Below, one piece after another: positions 55,101 to 64,000 of a stretch of 64,000 nt of DNA. Source of the stretch: Sphingomonadales bacterium 28-55-16 (GTDB taxonomy: Bacteria; Pseudomonadota; Alphaproteobacteria; Sphingomonadales; Sphingomonadaceae); the NCBI GenBank assembly GCA_002278855.1, contig NCGG01000010.1, positions 28,348-92,347 of the forward strand, in the 5' to 3' direction. The notes below the pieces were generated by a model, which was not told where the DNA came from, searched no databases, and saw only the letters and a list, made by a program, of their open reading frames with translations. Both the position numbers and the translations under genes were made by a program. The first letter of the stretch is position 1, and the number at the start of each line of letters is the position of its first letter.

Positions 55101-58100
55101 TGGATGTGACTTCTGCGGTCACGACTGATATTTTTGCCAGCCTCAAGACAGATGGCAGCACCAATATCAGCGGCAAGACAACTGGCGTGCGCATTGCCAC
55201 GTCATCCAAGCTGAACATCGGAAATGTGACGACGCAGGCCGATAACACCGCAGTCGTTATCGATACCAGCGGCGGCAACGGCGTATTCACGCTGAATAAC
55301 GGCGTATTCACAACGATTGCCACGGAAATGCACGCGCCTGTTACATTTACGCGCGGCACAGGACAGATATACCTGAACTCGACGCTCTACAGTCGGACGA
55401 GTGAATTTAACAATCTGGCGTTTAACACTGTTAGTGGCACGGGTGGCGCTGTCACGGTTGTGAGCACCATTGGCGGTGGCACGTCGGGTAATACGACTGC
55501 ACTTGGCGACATTTCCCTCTCCAGCGTTAGCAATCTGAGTTTCGCAGCCAGTATTTCTGCCAAGAGCTTGGTTTCGCTGGGCGGCACGGGCTCAATAACG
55601 CTCGCGACAAACAGCAGCGCCTTCCAATATTATAGTGGCGCAAATGGGCTGCAGTTGTCCTCTAGCTCTGCTTCGGCACTCTCCGTCAATATGAACGCGA
55701 CGCTGACGCAGAGTGGCGCGCCAGTGTCGGTGTCCGCAACGGGTGCAACCACGCAATTGACGATCAGTGGTACCACAACGACAGCCGGTGGCGCTGTAAC
55801 GATTTCAACAAAAGGCTTGTTGCAGGCCACGCAGAACAACAGCAGCATCTTGACTTCCAACGGTGCCATTACGCTGACGGGCCTTGGTGGCATCACCAAC
55901 GATTCCTATAGCTCAACCAGTGTTTACAATGCCGGTACCGGGAAGATCCGGATGTTCGGCGGCGGAAATACCATTACGCAATATGCACTGTTGTCGACGA
56001 CTGATGCGGATACGAATGGCACGCCGGCTGTGCTCATTACCGATGCGGGTGCGGTCAATCTCTCGACTGTTAATATCAACAATGGCACTTTGGGCCTCGG
56101 CACCCTTCAGGTCGGCCTTGTTGCCTCCGATACTGCCGTTGCGCGCGCGCAGGGCGTTGCGGCGGGTGGCGCTCTGACATTGGTGCACAGCGGGCTGCGC
56201 TTGCGGACGAGCCAAGCTCTGAAATTTACATTTACGGGTAATGAGGCTTCTAACAGCTTTGTCATCACCGGCACGGATGCCAGTGGCAATGCGCAGTCTG
56301 AAACAGTTTCTGGGGCGTCTGCCACCAGTGTAACCTCGACTAAATTATTCAAATCAATCACGAGCGTTGTGGCCACAAATGCCACGGCGGCGAATGTCTC
56401 TGTTGGCCTTGCGGCCTCCGACACGATTTCTGGGGCGCTATCTCAAGTCGACGTGTGGAACCAAACAGATAAGATTGACATCGCTAACTTGACCGTGTCG
56501 TCGGCAAGCTCGATTTCCATTACATCATCTGCCAACAAAATTGACACGCTGGCCAGTTTTGATGTGGGTAGCAGCCTGACCGTGAAGGCTGTGGGCCATA
56601 CAGCGGGCATGGCACTGACGGGCAATGTGACGGCGACGTCGGTCGACATCGGGACCGGTAATGGCGCGCTCATTCTTGGAAACTTTAACATTACCGCGAC
56701 TTCGGGGGACGTAACGCTCACCGGCTTTGGTATTACTCAGGGCGCATCCTCAAATATTACCGCGTCCGATCAAGTATTCCTTTATGGTTACGATTATAAC
56801 AATGGATATAATCGCGGCGTAATCAATTTTCTCGGCAATATTATCGCCGGAAATACGTCCTCGAATTCGGTTATGGTTCACGGCTTCACTAACGCCGTTC
56901 TCGGTAACATTACTGCGGGCACCTCTGGCTCTCGCGGCGGCTTGGTTATGGGCGACGATTCTGGCTACTATATAAACGGTCAGGGAAACTGGGATTACTT
57001 TAACTGGTACACAGGTGCTATTTCCCAAAATACTGGGACGGCGGTCAAGGTTGGCCAACTCTACATCAGGGCGCGCGACGCTTCGGCTGGCTCGGGTATT
57101 ATCAACCTAACCAACCCGAACAATGAATTCCGCGCCGTTGATCGTATCTTACGTTATGGGTCCTTCTCGATTTTTGATGCTGACACGGAAGGCAACAATC
57201 TCGTCCTCCAGAGCAGTCTTCATGAAGGCAGCAATACCTCAGCAATCAAAATCAAAACCATGGGTACTCTGACAGCCAATGGCATTGATATACAAGGTTA
57301 TGGTGTTACCCTCGAGGGAACGTCGATAACGTCCAGTGCAAATATCTGGTCGGGTATTGGTGACTTAATATTGCGTCCAAACGGCGGGAATGTGACCCTC
57401 TCGGGGACGCAGCGTTCAAACTCATCGGCGCAGAATTATTACATTCAGAATTCTAATAACGTTCAGTTGGGTTATACAGAGAATAATTTTGCCAAACTTC
57501 AGTTCGGTGCGGATGCCGTTACAGCATCTGTATCCGCAAGCCAGGCCGTTACGGCTCTCGGTGGCGTAGTTGCCATTAATGGTAGCGCGGCAGCTAGCAG
57601 TGTAGCAACATCGTCCACCGGCAACCGTATCGTCATCACAAGCGTTGCGGACGATAGTGCACGCAGCTTTACGGTGACCGGTACCGACATGTTTGGCCGC
57701 GTTTTGACCGAAACAATCACGGGCGCAAATGCTGCGGCCGCCACTGGCAGCAAATATTTTGCAACTGTGACCTCTGTCTCGGCTGGCGCGGGTGGAAGTT
57801 CCTCCGTTGCAGTAGGTTGGGCGGCAGAAAATGTTGCTGGTAATGTTACGCAGCAGAACGACCTCGATTTGACAGCGCTGTCCGGTAAGGTAGGTGGATC
57901 GATTACACTGACCCGCACGAATAACAGTTTCAGTAGCATTACAAATCTGACCGCGGTTGGCGCGATCTCCCTTCAGACGGACAATAGTTTGACAGTCTCG
58001 GGAGCCTTAACCTCGACCGCCGGGGCGGTGACACTTACAAATTATTATTCCCAGACAATCTCTTCCACCGGGTCGGTGACTGCAGCGGGTAACCTTTCAA

Positions 58101-61100
58101 TGACGTCGTCATTTGGCGCTATGTCAATTGCCGGCGCGGTTACATCGAGTACGGGTGCTATAACTCTTCAGACGAACGATGGTAGTGGCACGATTAACGT
58201 GACATCGGCGGGATCCGTAACCACGCTTGGTACAACTAAATCACTGACAATAAACGGATATCGCGGCGTTACAATTGGCGGAGCGCTGAATGCGACAGGC
58301 AATATTGCGATTTCTACTGACTACACAAGCGGCTCAAGTGGGGCATTCTCGAATACGGGCAGTATCACTTCTTCGGGAGCTTCGTCCTCCATTGTGATTA
58401 CCACGTATCGGGGCGATACCTTAACCGTCGGCGGCGCAATTTCTGCTGCAGGCAGTTTGCAGCTCCTTGCTGGCGGAACATTCTCCAGCACATCGGCTGG
58501 TGTCATTTCCACAGGCGCGTCTGGTTCTGTCGCAATCCGTTCGGGCTATCAATTCGCTACGGCCAATACGTATAGCGTTAACATCGCTGGTAACCTTACC
58601 GCAGGGTCGGGTGGGGTTCAGTTTTATTCGAATGATAAGATCACGCAGACCGCTGGCGTCATTACAACCACGGGTAACCTTGTGGGGATCAACTCCAATG
58701 GCGGGACGCCAAATTATGCCACGCCATCGGCGCAGGGCAACATCACCCTGAACCAGAATAACCAAGTTGCGGGCATTGGGTCATTCTACATCAAGGGTGA
58801 GAACAACGACAGCAATTTCAGTTTCAATAACACCGGCGGCGGCCTGCGTATTTCGGGCGACATTAGTACATCTAACGGCAGTGTAACGATTAGCACAGCG
58901 GGTGGCTTGCTTGATCTTCAGTCTTTCAACATCAAGGCTGGCGAATATCTGACTAACGGTGGCGGCAATATAACCCTCGCTGGGCGTGGGATTAACCAAA
59001 GCCTTGGGACGATTAACGCGAACGGTTCCATAAGCGGCGCAACCGCCGGTGACGGAACCGCGGGCGGTATGATTTCGTTGACGGGTCATGACGGCACTGC
59101 GTCCGGCACTATCACCCTAAATGGTACTGTAAATACACTCAATAATACGGCGACCGCGGTTACTATCCGTGGCACAAGCAGCCTCACGCTTCCTAGTATC
59201 GTCGTGCCCAATGGCACGCTGATCCTTGGGGACAACACAGCCACTGTCGGCCTGATCACTGGCAATATATCGCAGGCGAACGGAACCAGCGTGAATGCCA
59301 AGACGCTGACGCTTGGCTCGGCCACCAATGGTATCGGTGGTTCAGTTGTTCTGACAAATGCGGGTAATAAGTTTGAAAACCTTGGTATTTCCAAAGTTGG
59401 AGATGTCGGCGCTACGCAATATGATCTGGATATAGCAGATTCGACTGCAGGCCTTTCGATTACCGGTGCCATTACGAGTGCTGGCGGCGTTCGGATTACC
59501 ACGACGAAAACAGGCGGCGATGCCTCTGGCGTTCTCGCGATCGGCGCGAATTCCGTCACGGCGCAAGGCGATATTTATCTTGCAGGCGCAACTGTAAGTC
59601 AGTCGACCGCCAGCACGATTAACGCGGGAAGTGGCGCAATCGCCATTAATGGCGGCGGCGGTGCTGGCAGCAACAGCATCACATTAAGCGGAACTGTTAT
59701 AACGACAAGCACTGAAGCGGCGGCGATCCAAATTCTCGCGGCTGCCAACGCCACGGTGAATGTTGTGACCGCAACCAGTGGCGGCGTGGTCCTCGGCACG
59801 AATGCTTTGCCATTGTCCGGGACCGTGTCGCAGACGGCATTGACTGGTCTGATTAGCGCCGCAACACTTACTGGTTCTGCAGGGGTGCTCACGGCAACCA
59901 ATATTGCCATTGATAATCTTGGCACCCTAACTGCAACCGGCGCGCTTTCGCTGAAGGACATTGGCGGCGCAGGCGCTGCCGGTCTGGCTGTAACGGGTAC
60001 GGTAACGGCCGGCGCCGGATCTTCGATTGAGACGACGGGCGGTGCTTTGAGCATCGGCGCGCAGACACTGAATGTTGCGGGTTTCAACCTTGTTCTCAAG
60101 GGCGTTGGGATTAGCCAGACAACTGGCTCTGCCGTTTATGCGTCAACAGCAGATATCAATGCAGGTGCCTCGACCATCGACTTGGCGAGCGAACTGAATA
60201 ACTTCACCGGACAGGTAACGCTCAACAGCACAGGGTCATCGGTCAGTATTGCTGACATCAACCAACTGAGCCTGAACTCGCTAACGGGGAAGCTGGCGAG
60301 TACGACATCGATCAGAGCTGTTGCAGGCACCAATTTGGTCCTGACGCCTGAAGATCTTACCACCACAACCGGTAACATCTATTTCCAATCGAAAAATGGT
60401 GACTTGTCGACGCCAGGTAACCTGACCACAGGTTCAGGCAGCATCACACTGATCGCTAATTTTGGTGCAGCGACAACCGGTGATACGCAGGTCAACAACA
60501 CGATTACCACGACGTCGGGTAATGTTGTCATCACGGCCGATCGCGAAGTCAATCTTGCCAAGAGCATTCTGTCAACTTCGGGTAATATCACCGTTTCTGG
60601 TCAGACCATAACCCACTCGACCGGGTCATCGACTGATATTCTAAAACTCAAAACTGGTTCAACTGGCAACATTTCGGTTAGCGCGACGGAGCCGGGCGGC
60701 CTGACGATGGGCCCATTCTATTATTATGAATCGGGCACCGGCTCGATTTCTATTGCGGCTGGTGGGACCATTCGTCTGTCCAACATCACAAGTGGCGGCT
60801 TGCTTGATATCAGCGGCGTGGGACTGATTGAGCAATATAATGGTGCAGCAATCAGCACATCTCAGATCAGCGTGACTGCGCGCGATAATGCGACAGCTGG
60901 GTCTGGCGCAATCACTCTTTCAAACCTTTTGAATGATGCAACAACGGTCAAGTTGGTCACCCGGAACGCGGCAAACACGGCGGCGGGTGCAGGCGCAATC
61001 AGCTATTTTGACGCTAACGCCTTTAGCGTTGCGCAAATCCAGTCCGCAGGTACGGTCACCTTGACATCCAAGGGTGTCATCTCGACCGCCGCATCCAGCG

Positions 61101-64000
61101 CCTTGGGCACCGGATCGGTTGAAGCCAACACGCTTACGATTAAGACGCTGAATAATGCTGGCGCTGGCGTGTTGTTAACTGCGGCAGACAATAATGTTGC
61201 CACACTCAACATTTCGATCCGCAATGCCGCCGACACTGCTGGTGCTGGCTCTACTTTGGGTGAAGATACGAATACCGGCGCTACCGGCACCGTGCGCTAC
61301 ACAGACAGTAATGGTTTTGCCGTATCGTCGATTAGTACTGGTGCATCCACTGTTCTGACAGCCGGCGGTTCGGTTACGCAATCTGGCGCCATTCAGTCGG
61401 CAAAGCTTGGTCTTAGTGGCGCAGGTACCTTCACGCTCAATCTGGCAGATACCTTCTCCAACCCTGTTAACGTCGTTTCGGTTTTTGCATCGGATGCGAC
61501 AGGTGCCGTTACCTTCACCACCTTGTCGGCGCTCACAATCGGCGCGGTAAACCCGACTGGCATCGTGTCGGGTGGCGCGGCGATTACAATCGCAGCTCCG
61601 TCCATTGATTCCAGAAGTACAACGATTGACACGCAAAGTACAACGGCCGGCACATCAGGTGGTGCCGTTACGCTCACGTCGACCGCGACCGGCGCAGATG
61701 GCGCCTTGCTTGTCGGCACCATCATTTCTTCGGGTCAGGCTGCTACAGCAAATGACAGTAATGGCGGTAATGCGGGTGCCATCACATTGACATCTGGCGG
61801 GTCTACCTTGTCTGTCGCTGGGACGATTACGGCCCGTGGCGGAGCCAAGACTGGATCTGGCGTCTCCGGTGCAGATGGGACCGTAAAGCTCCTCACTACC
61901 TCTGGTGCCGTTTCGCAAGCCAATGGCAGCACCGAGATAAGTGCCGGCCTGCTTATTGTTGATGCGGCCAATGCTTCGGCACTAGAAGATACAGACAACT
62001 CTGTAACGCGGCTCATCGCCCGCATTACCGGAGAAGGCCAAGGCTTTACCTATCGCAGTACCAATGCGTTCAACGTCGATGGCGCCGCGACCGCAGGGCT
62101 CACCTGGCGCGGCATCACCACGCAAGGCGGCGCGGTCACCTTGGGTTCAACTGGCGCTGCCATTACTGTATCTGAAACAATCACGACGCGCGGCGGCAGC
62201 CTTACCGCGGGAGCAGTGTCTTCGGAAATTGGCAGTTTCAACTCCACCGGTGTCACCCTATCAACTGCGGGCGACATCACGATTGGCAGCACCACGGCTT
62301 ATTCCAGTGGCGGGGCCATAACAATCCGCACTTCCGGCGCGATCACCACGGGGACAGTGACCGCCAGCGGTGATACTTCTGCTGCTTCGGCCTCGGCAGG
62401 CGCGATCAGCCTGACGTCTACTGCAGGCACAATTAGTGCTGGGGCGCTCTCGGCAAATGGCCGCGATGCGGCAGGCGGCGCGATTACTTTAACCGCAAGC
62501 GCAATTAACTTGCTCGGCAATATTTCGACGACTGCAAATACAACCGATGTAGCCAAAAGCGGCGGGACAATTACGTTTGACGGCGCCACGATCCTAAATG
62601 GCGACCGTATTATCACAACGGGTGCTACAAGTGGCGGTGACATTCTGTTCCTTGGAACCTTAGATGCACTCGGCTCGGCCTATAACCTCACCCTCACGGC
62701 CGGGACAGGTAACATCCGCTTCGCCGGCGCGGTCGGCGGCGATGGAAGCCTTATGGCTCCTGGCTTGATTTCAGTTTCATCGGCGACGGACGTCAGTTTC
62801 GAAGCTGCTGTTACGGCCGGTGGCTTCCAACAGTTGGCGGGTTCTAACCTGACCTTGGTATCGGGTACGACAACACTTACCAACGGCTTTAGCTTTATCG
62901 GAACGAAGCTGACGATCAATGGTGCGGTAAATACGGGCACAGGCTTTACAGTCGCCAATAGCGGGTTGTTCACAACCTCGGCCACTGGCGACATCGTGGC
63001 TGGTGGCGCATTTAGTCAGACGGGTTCGGGGCTCAACAGCCTCAATAGCTTGGCTGGCGACATCCAAACGAGCAACGCGAATATTTCGTTCGAGCGCGCA
63101 GTGACGCTCACGGGGGATGTCACTTTCGCGTCATCCGGTGGCTCTATCACCTTAGCATCAACAGTCGATGGTGACGGCGTTTCAGCGCGCGCGATTACAC
63201 TGAGTTCCGGCAGCGGCAACGCGACCTTCTCCGAGAAGCTGGGCGAAACAGTCGCTTTGGGCAGCGTTACCGTCAATAGCGCCGGCACGACGAAGTTCGC
63301 AACGACCGTTAAGGCAGGCTCCGTCAGCACAGATGCGGCTGGTTCGACAGAGGTTTTTGCGAATGTCGAAACTACCGGCGACCAATTTTATCGCGATGTT
63401 CTGACGCTAAAGTCAGATGTGACGCTGACCGCCGCGACGTTGAAGGCTTATGGATCTGTCAATGGCGGCAGTAAGACACTGACCGTCGTCGGCAATGCAG
63501 AATTGGGTAATCCAAGCGGCACGAATGACACTGTCACGGGTCTCGCTTCACTTGATATCAGCGGTACGACGCTGATTGAGACGGCAACGCTGACAACCAC
63601 GGGCACGCAGAACTTCCAAAGTGATGTAACCCTTGGCACGACGACGACGCTGACAACAACCAACAGTGCAATAACCTTTGGCACGACACTGGATTCAGCC
63701 GCTACTGAATCCAACGCTCTGATTGTAGCAGCTGGTAATGGCGCGGTCACTTTCACGGGTGATGTGGGTGCAAAGACGGACGGCCGTTTGGGGAATGTGA
63801 GCATCGGCAGCGATGGTATTACTTCATTTTTGGCTAATGCTCGTGCCTTGTCCTTGGAAACCAATATAGGCGGCACAACCAAGCTTGGTGGCACCGTAGA
63901 TACGACCACTACGCAAGTTTTCAATGATATGGTTGTGTTGACCGGTGGTGTAACGCTTACCGGTACGGACATTACTCTTGCGCAGACGGTGAACAGTGAT
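52169..64000 (+). CDS. Giant TpsA filamentous-hemagglutinin-like adhesin (5' part, open at window edge)
   Basis: Secreted surface adhesin exported by the TpsB just upstream. The frame from ATG 52169 stays open to base 64000 (3,944 codons) and leaves the window. A signal peptide ends about residue 43 (NA/ED). The TPS secretion domain follows: GDATISQSGSKMVINQSTNKAVINWNTFDIGSGSSVNF, SLTSNGQIFLLNPRGIVFG (NPRG at 127-130), INAAGLVASTLTLSDEDF. The rest is a very long right-handed beta-helix-like array rich in Gly, Ser, Thr and Asn, with units such as GNITL, GAITLTS and LTLRAGAG. Embedded repeats and two phage-like modules are listed separately. The C-terminus is not seen. Confidence 0.93.
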   Translation, partial: MSGMNMLQRSITLNPGQAVPTRLRKLFLAGSAITLVLGCPANAEDLPTGGSVTAGDATISQSGSKMVINQSTNKAVINWNTFDIGSGSSVNFVLPDSGSVTLNRVTSDDASKIFGSLTSNGQIFLLNPRGIVFGAGSRINAAGLVASTLTLSDEDFQAGRYDFKSNGIKGAVVNQGEIVVNGYAALLAPTVRNEGIIFAQMGTVALAGGQGVTLDVAGNNLISVQVNPALVDQLIENRGLIAAPDGRVIMTLSSERRLMDDAIASNVQQAQAIVAAGDGITSRIVAGGKIESGTIAIAGGATGRVEATGAISSQNLSGAGGQIAITGGDVFVGSGALVDASGSTGGGVVDIGGGFQGASPDLLNARTTTVDAGASIKADALTAGNGGNVVIWSDKNTQFAGNVSARGGAESGDGGFVEVSGKQLLDFTGSVDLRAAAGKTGTLLLDPNNLTIQATGPDTGVTGTNASASGSILTVSTIRNLLDASNVVVTTGSSADAEAGNITVASDISWVTSNDLTLRAANNVTINANILALSGGLTLEAGRTADGSSATASGTVSLNAANNIRLLSKGLTVSAVSGIALSGYVESKTLATLTTSATASNVVASNASNIFSAGVTATSGGAGLINLKGTGNTELKAISAGSGGVTIEVAGSVTSTSAFTSQGAVSITSSTGSDGNIDLTGAFSVAGNVTLSADKPGFIRINNITRDTVFSSVTGGGAITLTSAANAITLGVSAQAITGQGGDAGQASGLVSISATAVNIATSIVTQGGNVSITSTAGAVTAAAGANITTTAIANTGTTSGSVTVAGAGGVTLNDVTTTGAANNVADGSNAATVAISSSAGNISVGAITTSGGQPQRDDTPGDGGTGLDNGGNSASITLSTTGANRTILRGNLTAIGGEFNGTSVAAQGLGGNITASGKVTLSEHITIDTGATTGYIFLLGTVDSESSSALKALTLRAGAGSVRLGGAVGQTAALYSLDVTSAVTTDIFASLKTDGSTNISGKTTGVRIATSSKLNIGNVTTQADNTAVVIDTSGGNGVFTLNNGVFTTIATEMHAPVTFTRGTGQIYLNSTLYSRTSEFNNLAFNTVSGTGGAVTVVSTIGGGTSGNTTALGDISLSSVSNLSFAASISAKSLVSLGGTGSITLATNSSAFQYYSGANGLQLSSSSASALSVNMNATLTQSGAPVSVSATGATTQLTISGTTTTAGGAVTISTKGLLQATQNNSSILTSNGAITLTGLGGITNDSYSSTSVYNAGTGKIRMFGGGNTITQYALLSTTDADTNGTPAVLITDAGAVNLSTVNINNGTLGLGTLQVGLVASDTAVARAQGVAAGGALTLVHSGLRLRTSQALKFTFTGNEASNSFVITGTDASGNAQSETVSGASATSVTSTKLFKSITSVVATNATAANVSVGLAASDTISGALSQVDVWNQTDKIDIANLTVSSASSISITSSANKIDTLASFDVGSSLTVKAVGHTAGMALTGNVTATSVDIGTGNGALILGNFNITATSGDVTLTGFGITQGASSNITASDQVFLYGYDYNNGYNRGVINFLGNIIAGNTSSNSVMVHGFTNAVLGNITAGTSGSRGGLVMGDDSGYYINGQGNWDYFNWYTGAISQNTGTAVKVGQLYIRARDASAGSGIINLTNPNNEFRAVDRILRYGSFSIFDADTEGNNLVLQSSLHEGSNTSAIKIKTMGTLTANGIDIQGYGVTLEGTSITSSANIWSGIGDLILRPNGGNVTLSGTQRSNSSAQNYYIQNSNNVQLGYTENNFAKLQFGADAVTASVSASQAVTALGGVVAINGSAAASSVATSSTGNRIVITSVADDSARSFTVTGTDMFGRVLTETITGANAAAATGSKYFATVTSVSAGAGGSSSVAVGWAAENVAGNVTQQNDLDLTALSGKVGGSITLTRTNNSFSSITNLTAVGAISLQTDNSLTVSGALTSTAGAVTLTNYYSQTISSTGSVTAAGNLSMTSSFGAMSIAGAVTSSTGAITLQTNDGSGTINVTSAGSVTTLGTTKSLTINGYRGVTIGGALNATGNIAISTDYTSGSSGAFSNTGSITSSGASSSIVITTYRGDTLTVGGAISAAGSLQLLAGGTFSSTSAGVISTGASGSVAIRSGYQFATANTYSVNIAGNLTAGSGGVQFYSNDKITQTAGVITTTGNLVGINSNGGTPNYATPSAQGNITLNQNNQVAGIGSFYIKGENNDSNFSFNNTGGGLRISGDISTSNGSVTISTAGGLLDLQSFNIKAGEYLTNGGGNITLAGRGINQSLGTINANGSISGATAGDGTAGGMISLTGHDGTASGTITLNGTVNTLNNTATAVTIRGTSSLTLPSIVVPNGTLILGDNTATVGLITGNISQANGTSVNAKTLTLGSATNGIGGSVVLTNAGNKFENLGISKVGDVGATQYDLDIADSTAGLSITGAITSAGGVRITTTKTGGDASGVLAIGANSVTAQGDIYLAGATVSQSTASTINAGSGAIAINGGGGAGSNSITLSGTVITTSTEAAAIQILAAANATVNVVTATSGGVVLGTNALPLSGTVSQTALTGLISAATLTGSAGVLTATNIAIDNLGTLTATGALSLKDIGGAGAAGLAVTGTVTAGAGSSIETTGGALSIGAQTLNVAGFNLVLKGVGISQTTGSAVYASTADINAGASTIDLASELNNFTGQVTLNSTGSSVSIADINQLSLNSLTGKLASTTSIRAVAGTNLVLTPEDLTTTTGNIYFQSKNGDLSTPGNLTTGSGSITLIANFGAATTGDTQVNNTITTTSGNVVITADREVNLAKSILSTSGNITVSGQTITHSTGSSTDILKLKTGSTGNISVSATEPGGLTMGPFYYYESGTGSISIAAGGTIRLSNITSGGLLDISGVGLIEQYNGAAISTSQISVTARDNATAGSGAITLSNLLNDATTVKLVTRNAANTAAGAGAISYFDANAFSVAQIQSAGTVTLTSKGVISTAASSALGTGSVEANTLTIKTLNNAGAGVLLTAADNNVATLNISIRNAADTAGAGSTLGEDTNTGATGTVRYTDSNGFAVSSISTGASTVLTAGGSVTQSGAIQSAKLGLSGAGTFTLNLADTFSNPVNVVSVFASDATGAVTFTTLSALTIGAVNPTGIVSGGAAITIAAPSIDSRSTTIDTQSTTAGTSGGAVTLTSTATGADGALLVGTIISSGQAATANDSNGGNAGAITLTSGGSTLSVAGTITARGGAKTGSGVSGADGTVKLLTTSGAVSQANGSTEISAGLLIVDAANASALEDTDNSVTRLIARITGEGQGFTYRSTNAFNVDGAATAGLTWRGITTQGGAVTLGSTGAAITVSETITTRGGSLTAGAVSSEIGSFNSTGVTLSTAGDITIGSTTAYSSGGAITIRTSGAITTGTVTASGDTSAASASAGAISLTSTAGTISAGALSANGRDAAGGAITLTASAINLLGNISTTANTTDVAKSGGTITFDGATILNGDRIITTGATSGGDILFLGTLDALGSAYNLTLTAGTGNIRFAGAVGGDGSLMAPGLISVSSATDVSFEAAVTAGGFQQLAGSNLTLVSGTTTLTNGFSFIGTKLTINGAVNTGTGFTVANSGLFTTSATGDIVAGGAFSQTGSGLNSLNSLAGDIQTSNANISFERAVTLTGDVTFASSGGSITLASTVDGDGVSARAITLSSGSGNATFSEKLGETVALGSVTVNSAGTTKFATTVKAGSVSTDAAGSTEVFANVETTGDQFYRDVLTLKSDVTLTAATLKAYGSVNGGSKTLTVVGNAELGNPSGTNDTVTGLASLDISGTTLIETATLTTTGTQNFQSDVTLGTTTTLTTTNSAITFGTTLDSAATESNALIVAAGNGAVTFTGDVGAKTDGRLGNVSIGSDGITSFLANARALSLETNIGGTTKLGGTVDTTTTQVFNDMVVLTGGVTLTGTDITLAQTVNSD
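54962..55200 (+). repeat. TpsA internal module, copy A (LGTVD...GAVG type)
   Basis: Encodes FLLGTVDSESS...LTLRAGAGSVRLGGAVGQ followed by a strand-rich part. It matches copy B near 62640 in order: a LGT(V/L)D opening, LT(L)xAG(A/T)Gx(V/I)Rxx GAVG, then a serine/threonine-rich strand set. This is a common hemagglutinin-repeat unit in giant adhesins. Boundaries are approximate. Confidence 0.6.
56102..56425 (+). repeat. TpsA embedded module 1, phage-structural-protein-like
   Basis: Residues about 1312-1419. Key part: SFVITGTDASGNAQSETVSG, then STKLFKSITSVVATNATAANVSVGLA. Unlike the surrounding hemagglutinin strands it has a compact TGTD-x-x-G-x-x-x-x-ETVxGA-...-K-x-F-x-x-x-TSV pattern shared with module 2 about 1.4 kb downstream. 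Boundaries approximate. Confidence 0.65.
57518..57850 (+). repeat. TpsA embedded module 2, phage-structural-protein-like
   Basis: Residues about 1784-1894. It starts VTASVSASQAVTALGG, continues IVITSVADDSARSFTVTGTD, TETITGANAAAATGSKYF and ATVTSVSAGAG...SSVAVGWAAE. It aligns with module 1 over about 70 residues (shared TGTD, ET(V/I)(S/T)GA, K-x-F, TSV, VxVG-x-AA). Boundaries approximate. Confidence 0.65.
62639..62815 (+). repeat. TpsA internal module, copy B (LGTLD...GAVG type)
   Basis: Encodes ILFLGTLDALGSAYNLTLTA, then GTGNIRFAGAVGGDG and further strands, parallel to copy A at 54962. From here to the window edge the protein changes to a run of (A/V)T(L/V)TGDVTF- and TTG-rich units, so this may mark the start of a distinct repeat domain. 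Boundaries approximate. Confidence 0.55.

Noticed and set aside
53107..63972. Long series of minus-strand open frames (up to 368 codons) opposite the TpsA gene
   Set aside because: They lie antisense to one continuous plus-strand frame with a clear signal peptide and TPS domain. Their products are low-complexity (Val/Pro/Ala-rich) mirror images of the Gly/Thr/Ser-rich repeats, with no domain, and they start and stop at random.
52169..64000. Repetitive DNA as a possible CRISPR or tandem-repeat array
   Set aside because: Repeats are degenerate and phase with codons, without constant direct repeats and unique spacers; they encode beta-strand units of the adhesin.

Overview
The window is 64 kb of chromosome from an alphaproteobacterium, most probably a sphingomonad (Sphingomonadales; genus not determined). 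Pointers are the MipZ division-site ATPase, the PdeM/Lhr-like helicase pair, the DUF3576-leuS-lptE-holA run, an alphaproteobacterial-type rplU/rpmA pair and a PgmG-like phosphohexomutase. All assignments come from reading motifs; no database search was possible.

Region 1 (1-26 kb) is mostly housekeeping and visibly GC-rich: a truncated GT51 penicillin-binding protein, msrB, the minus-strand operon DUF3576-leuS-lptE-holA, a thiamine-phosphate-synthase relative, a YggS-type PLP protein, a minus-strand run mipZ-dnaJ-like-pgmG-helicase-pdeM, panC, a UDP-glucuronate-epimerase-like gene, a TetR regulator, divergent manC/manA genes (GDP-mannose supply), a GNAT acetyltransferase, rplU-rpmA with an intrinsic terminator, a DUF885 metallohydrolase, a first O-antigen-ligase-like protein, a TonB-like protein and a P450.

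Region 2 (27.7-47.1 kb) is a surface-glycan island with lower GC, strongest at 40.4-42.2 kb. It holds a WecA-type initiating transferase; a three-gene cassette (tiny AYVDPGTG protein, methyltransferase with a kinase-like N-terminal half, membrane protein with a phosphatase/sulfatase-like ectodomain); a second O-antigen-ligase-like protein; a Wzc-type tyrosine kinase; fcl and gmd; glycosyltransferases, an acyltransferase, flippase-like and Wzy-like membrane proteins, another methyltransferase and an epimerase; and a complete GDP-D-glycero-alpha-D-manno-heptose pathway (HddC-GmhB fusion, HddA, GmhA). The likely product is a polymer or O-antigen containing a heptose or 6-deoxyhexose/6-deoxyheptose.

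Region 3 (47.1-49.45 kb) looks like a small mobile element: a tyrosine recombinase divergent from an XRE regulator with a perfect dyad between them, a DUF5681 protein, and a cluster of TTCCCTGTT-type inverted repeats.

Region 4 (49.77-64.0 kb) is a two-partner secretion operon: a SapC-family gene, a TpsB outer-membrane transporter and a giant TpsA hemagglutinin-like adhesin whose frame stays open from 52169 to the window edge (3,944 codons). Two internal modules of the adhesin resemble domains of phage structural proteins.

No rRNA, tRNA or CRISPR array was seen.
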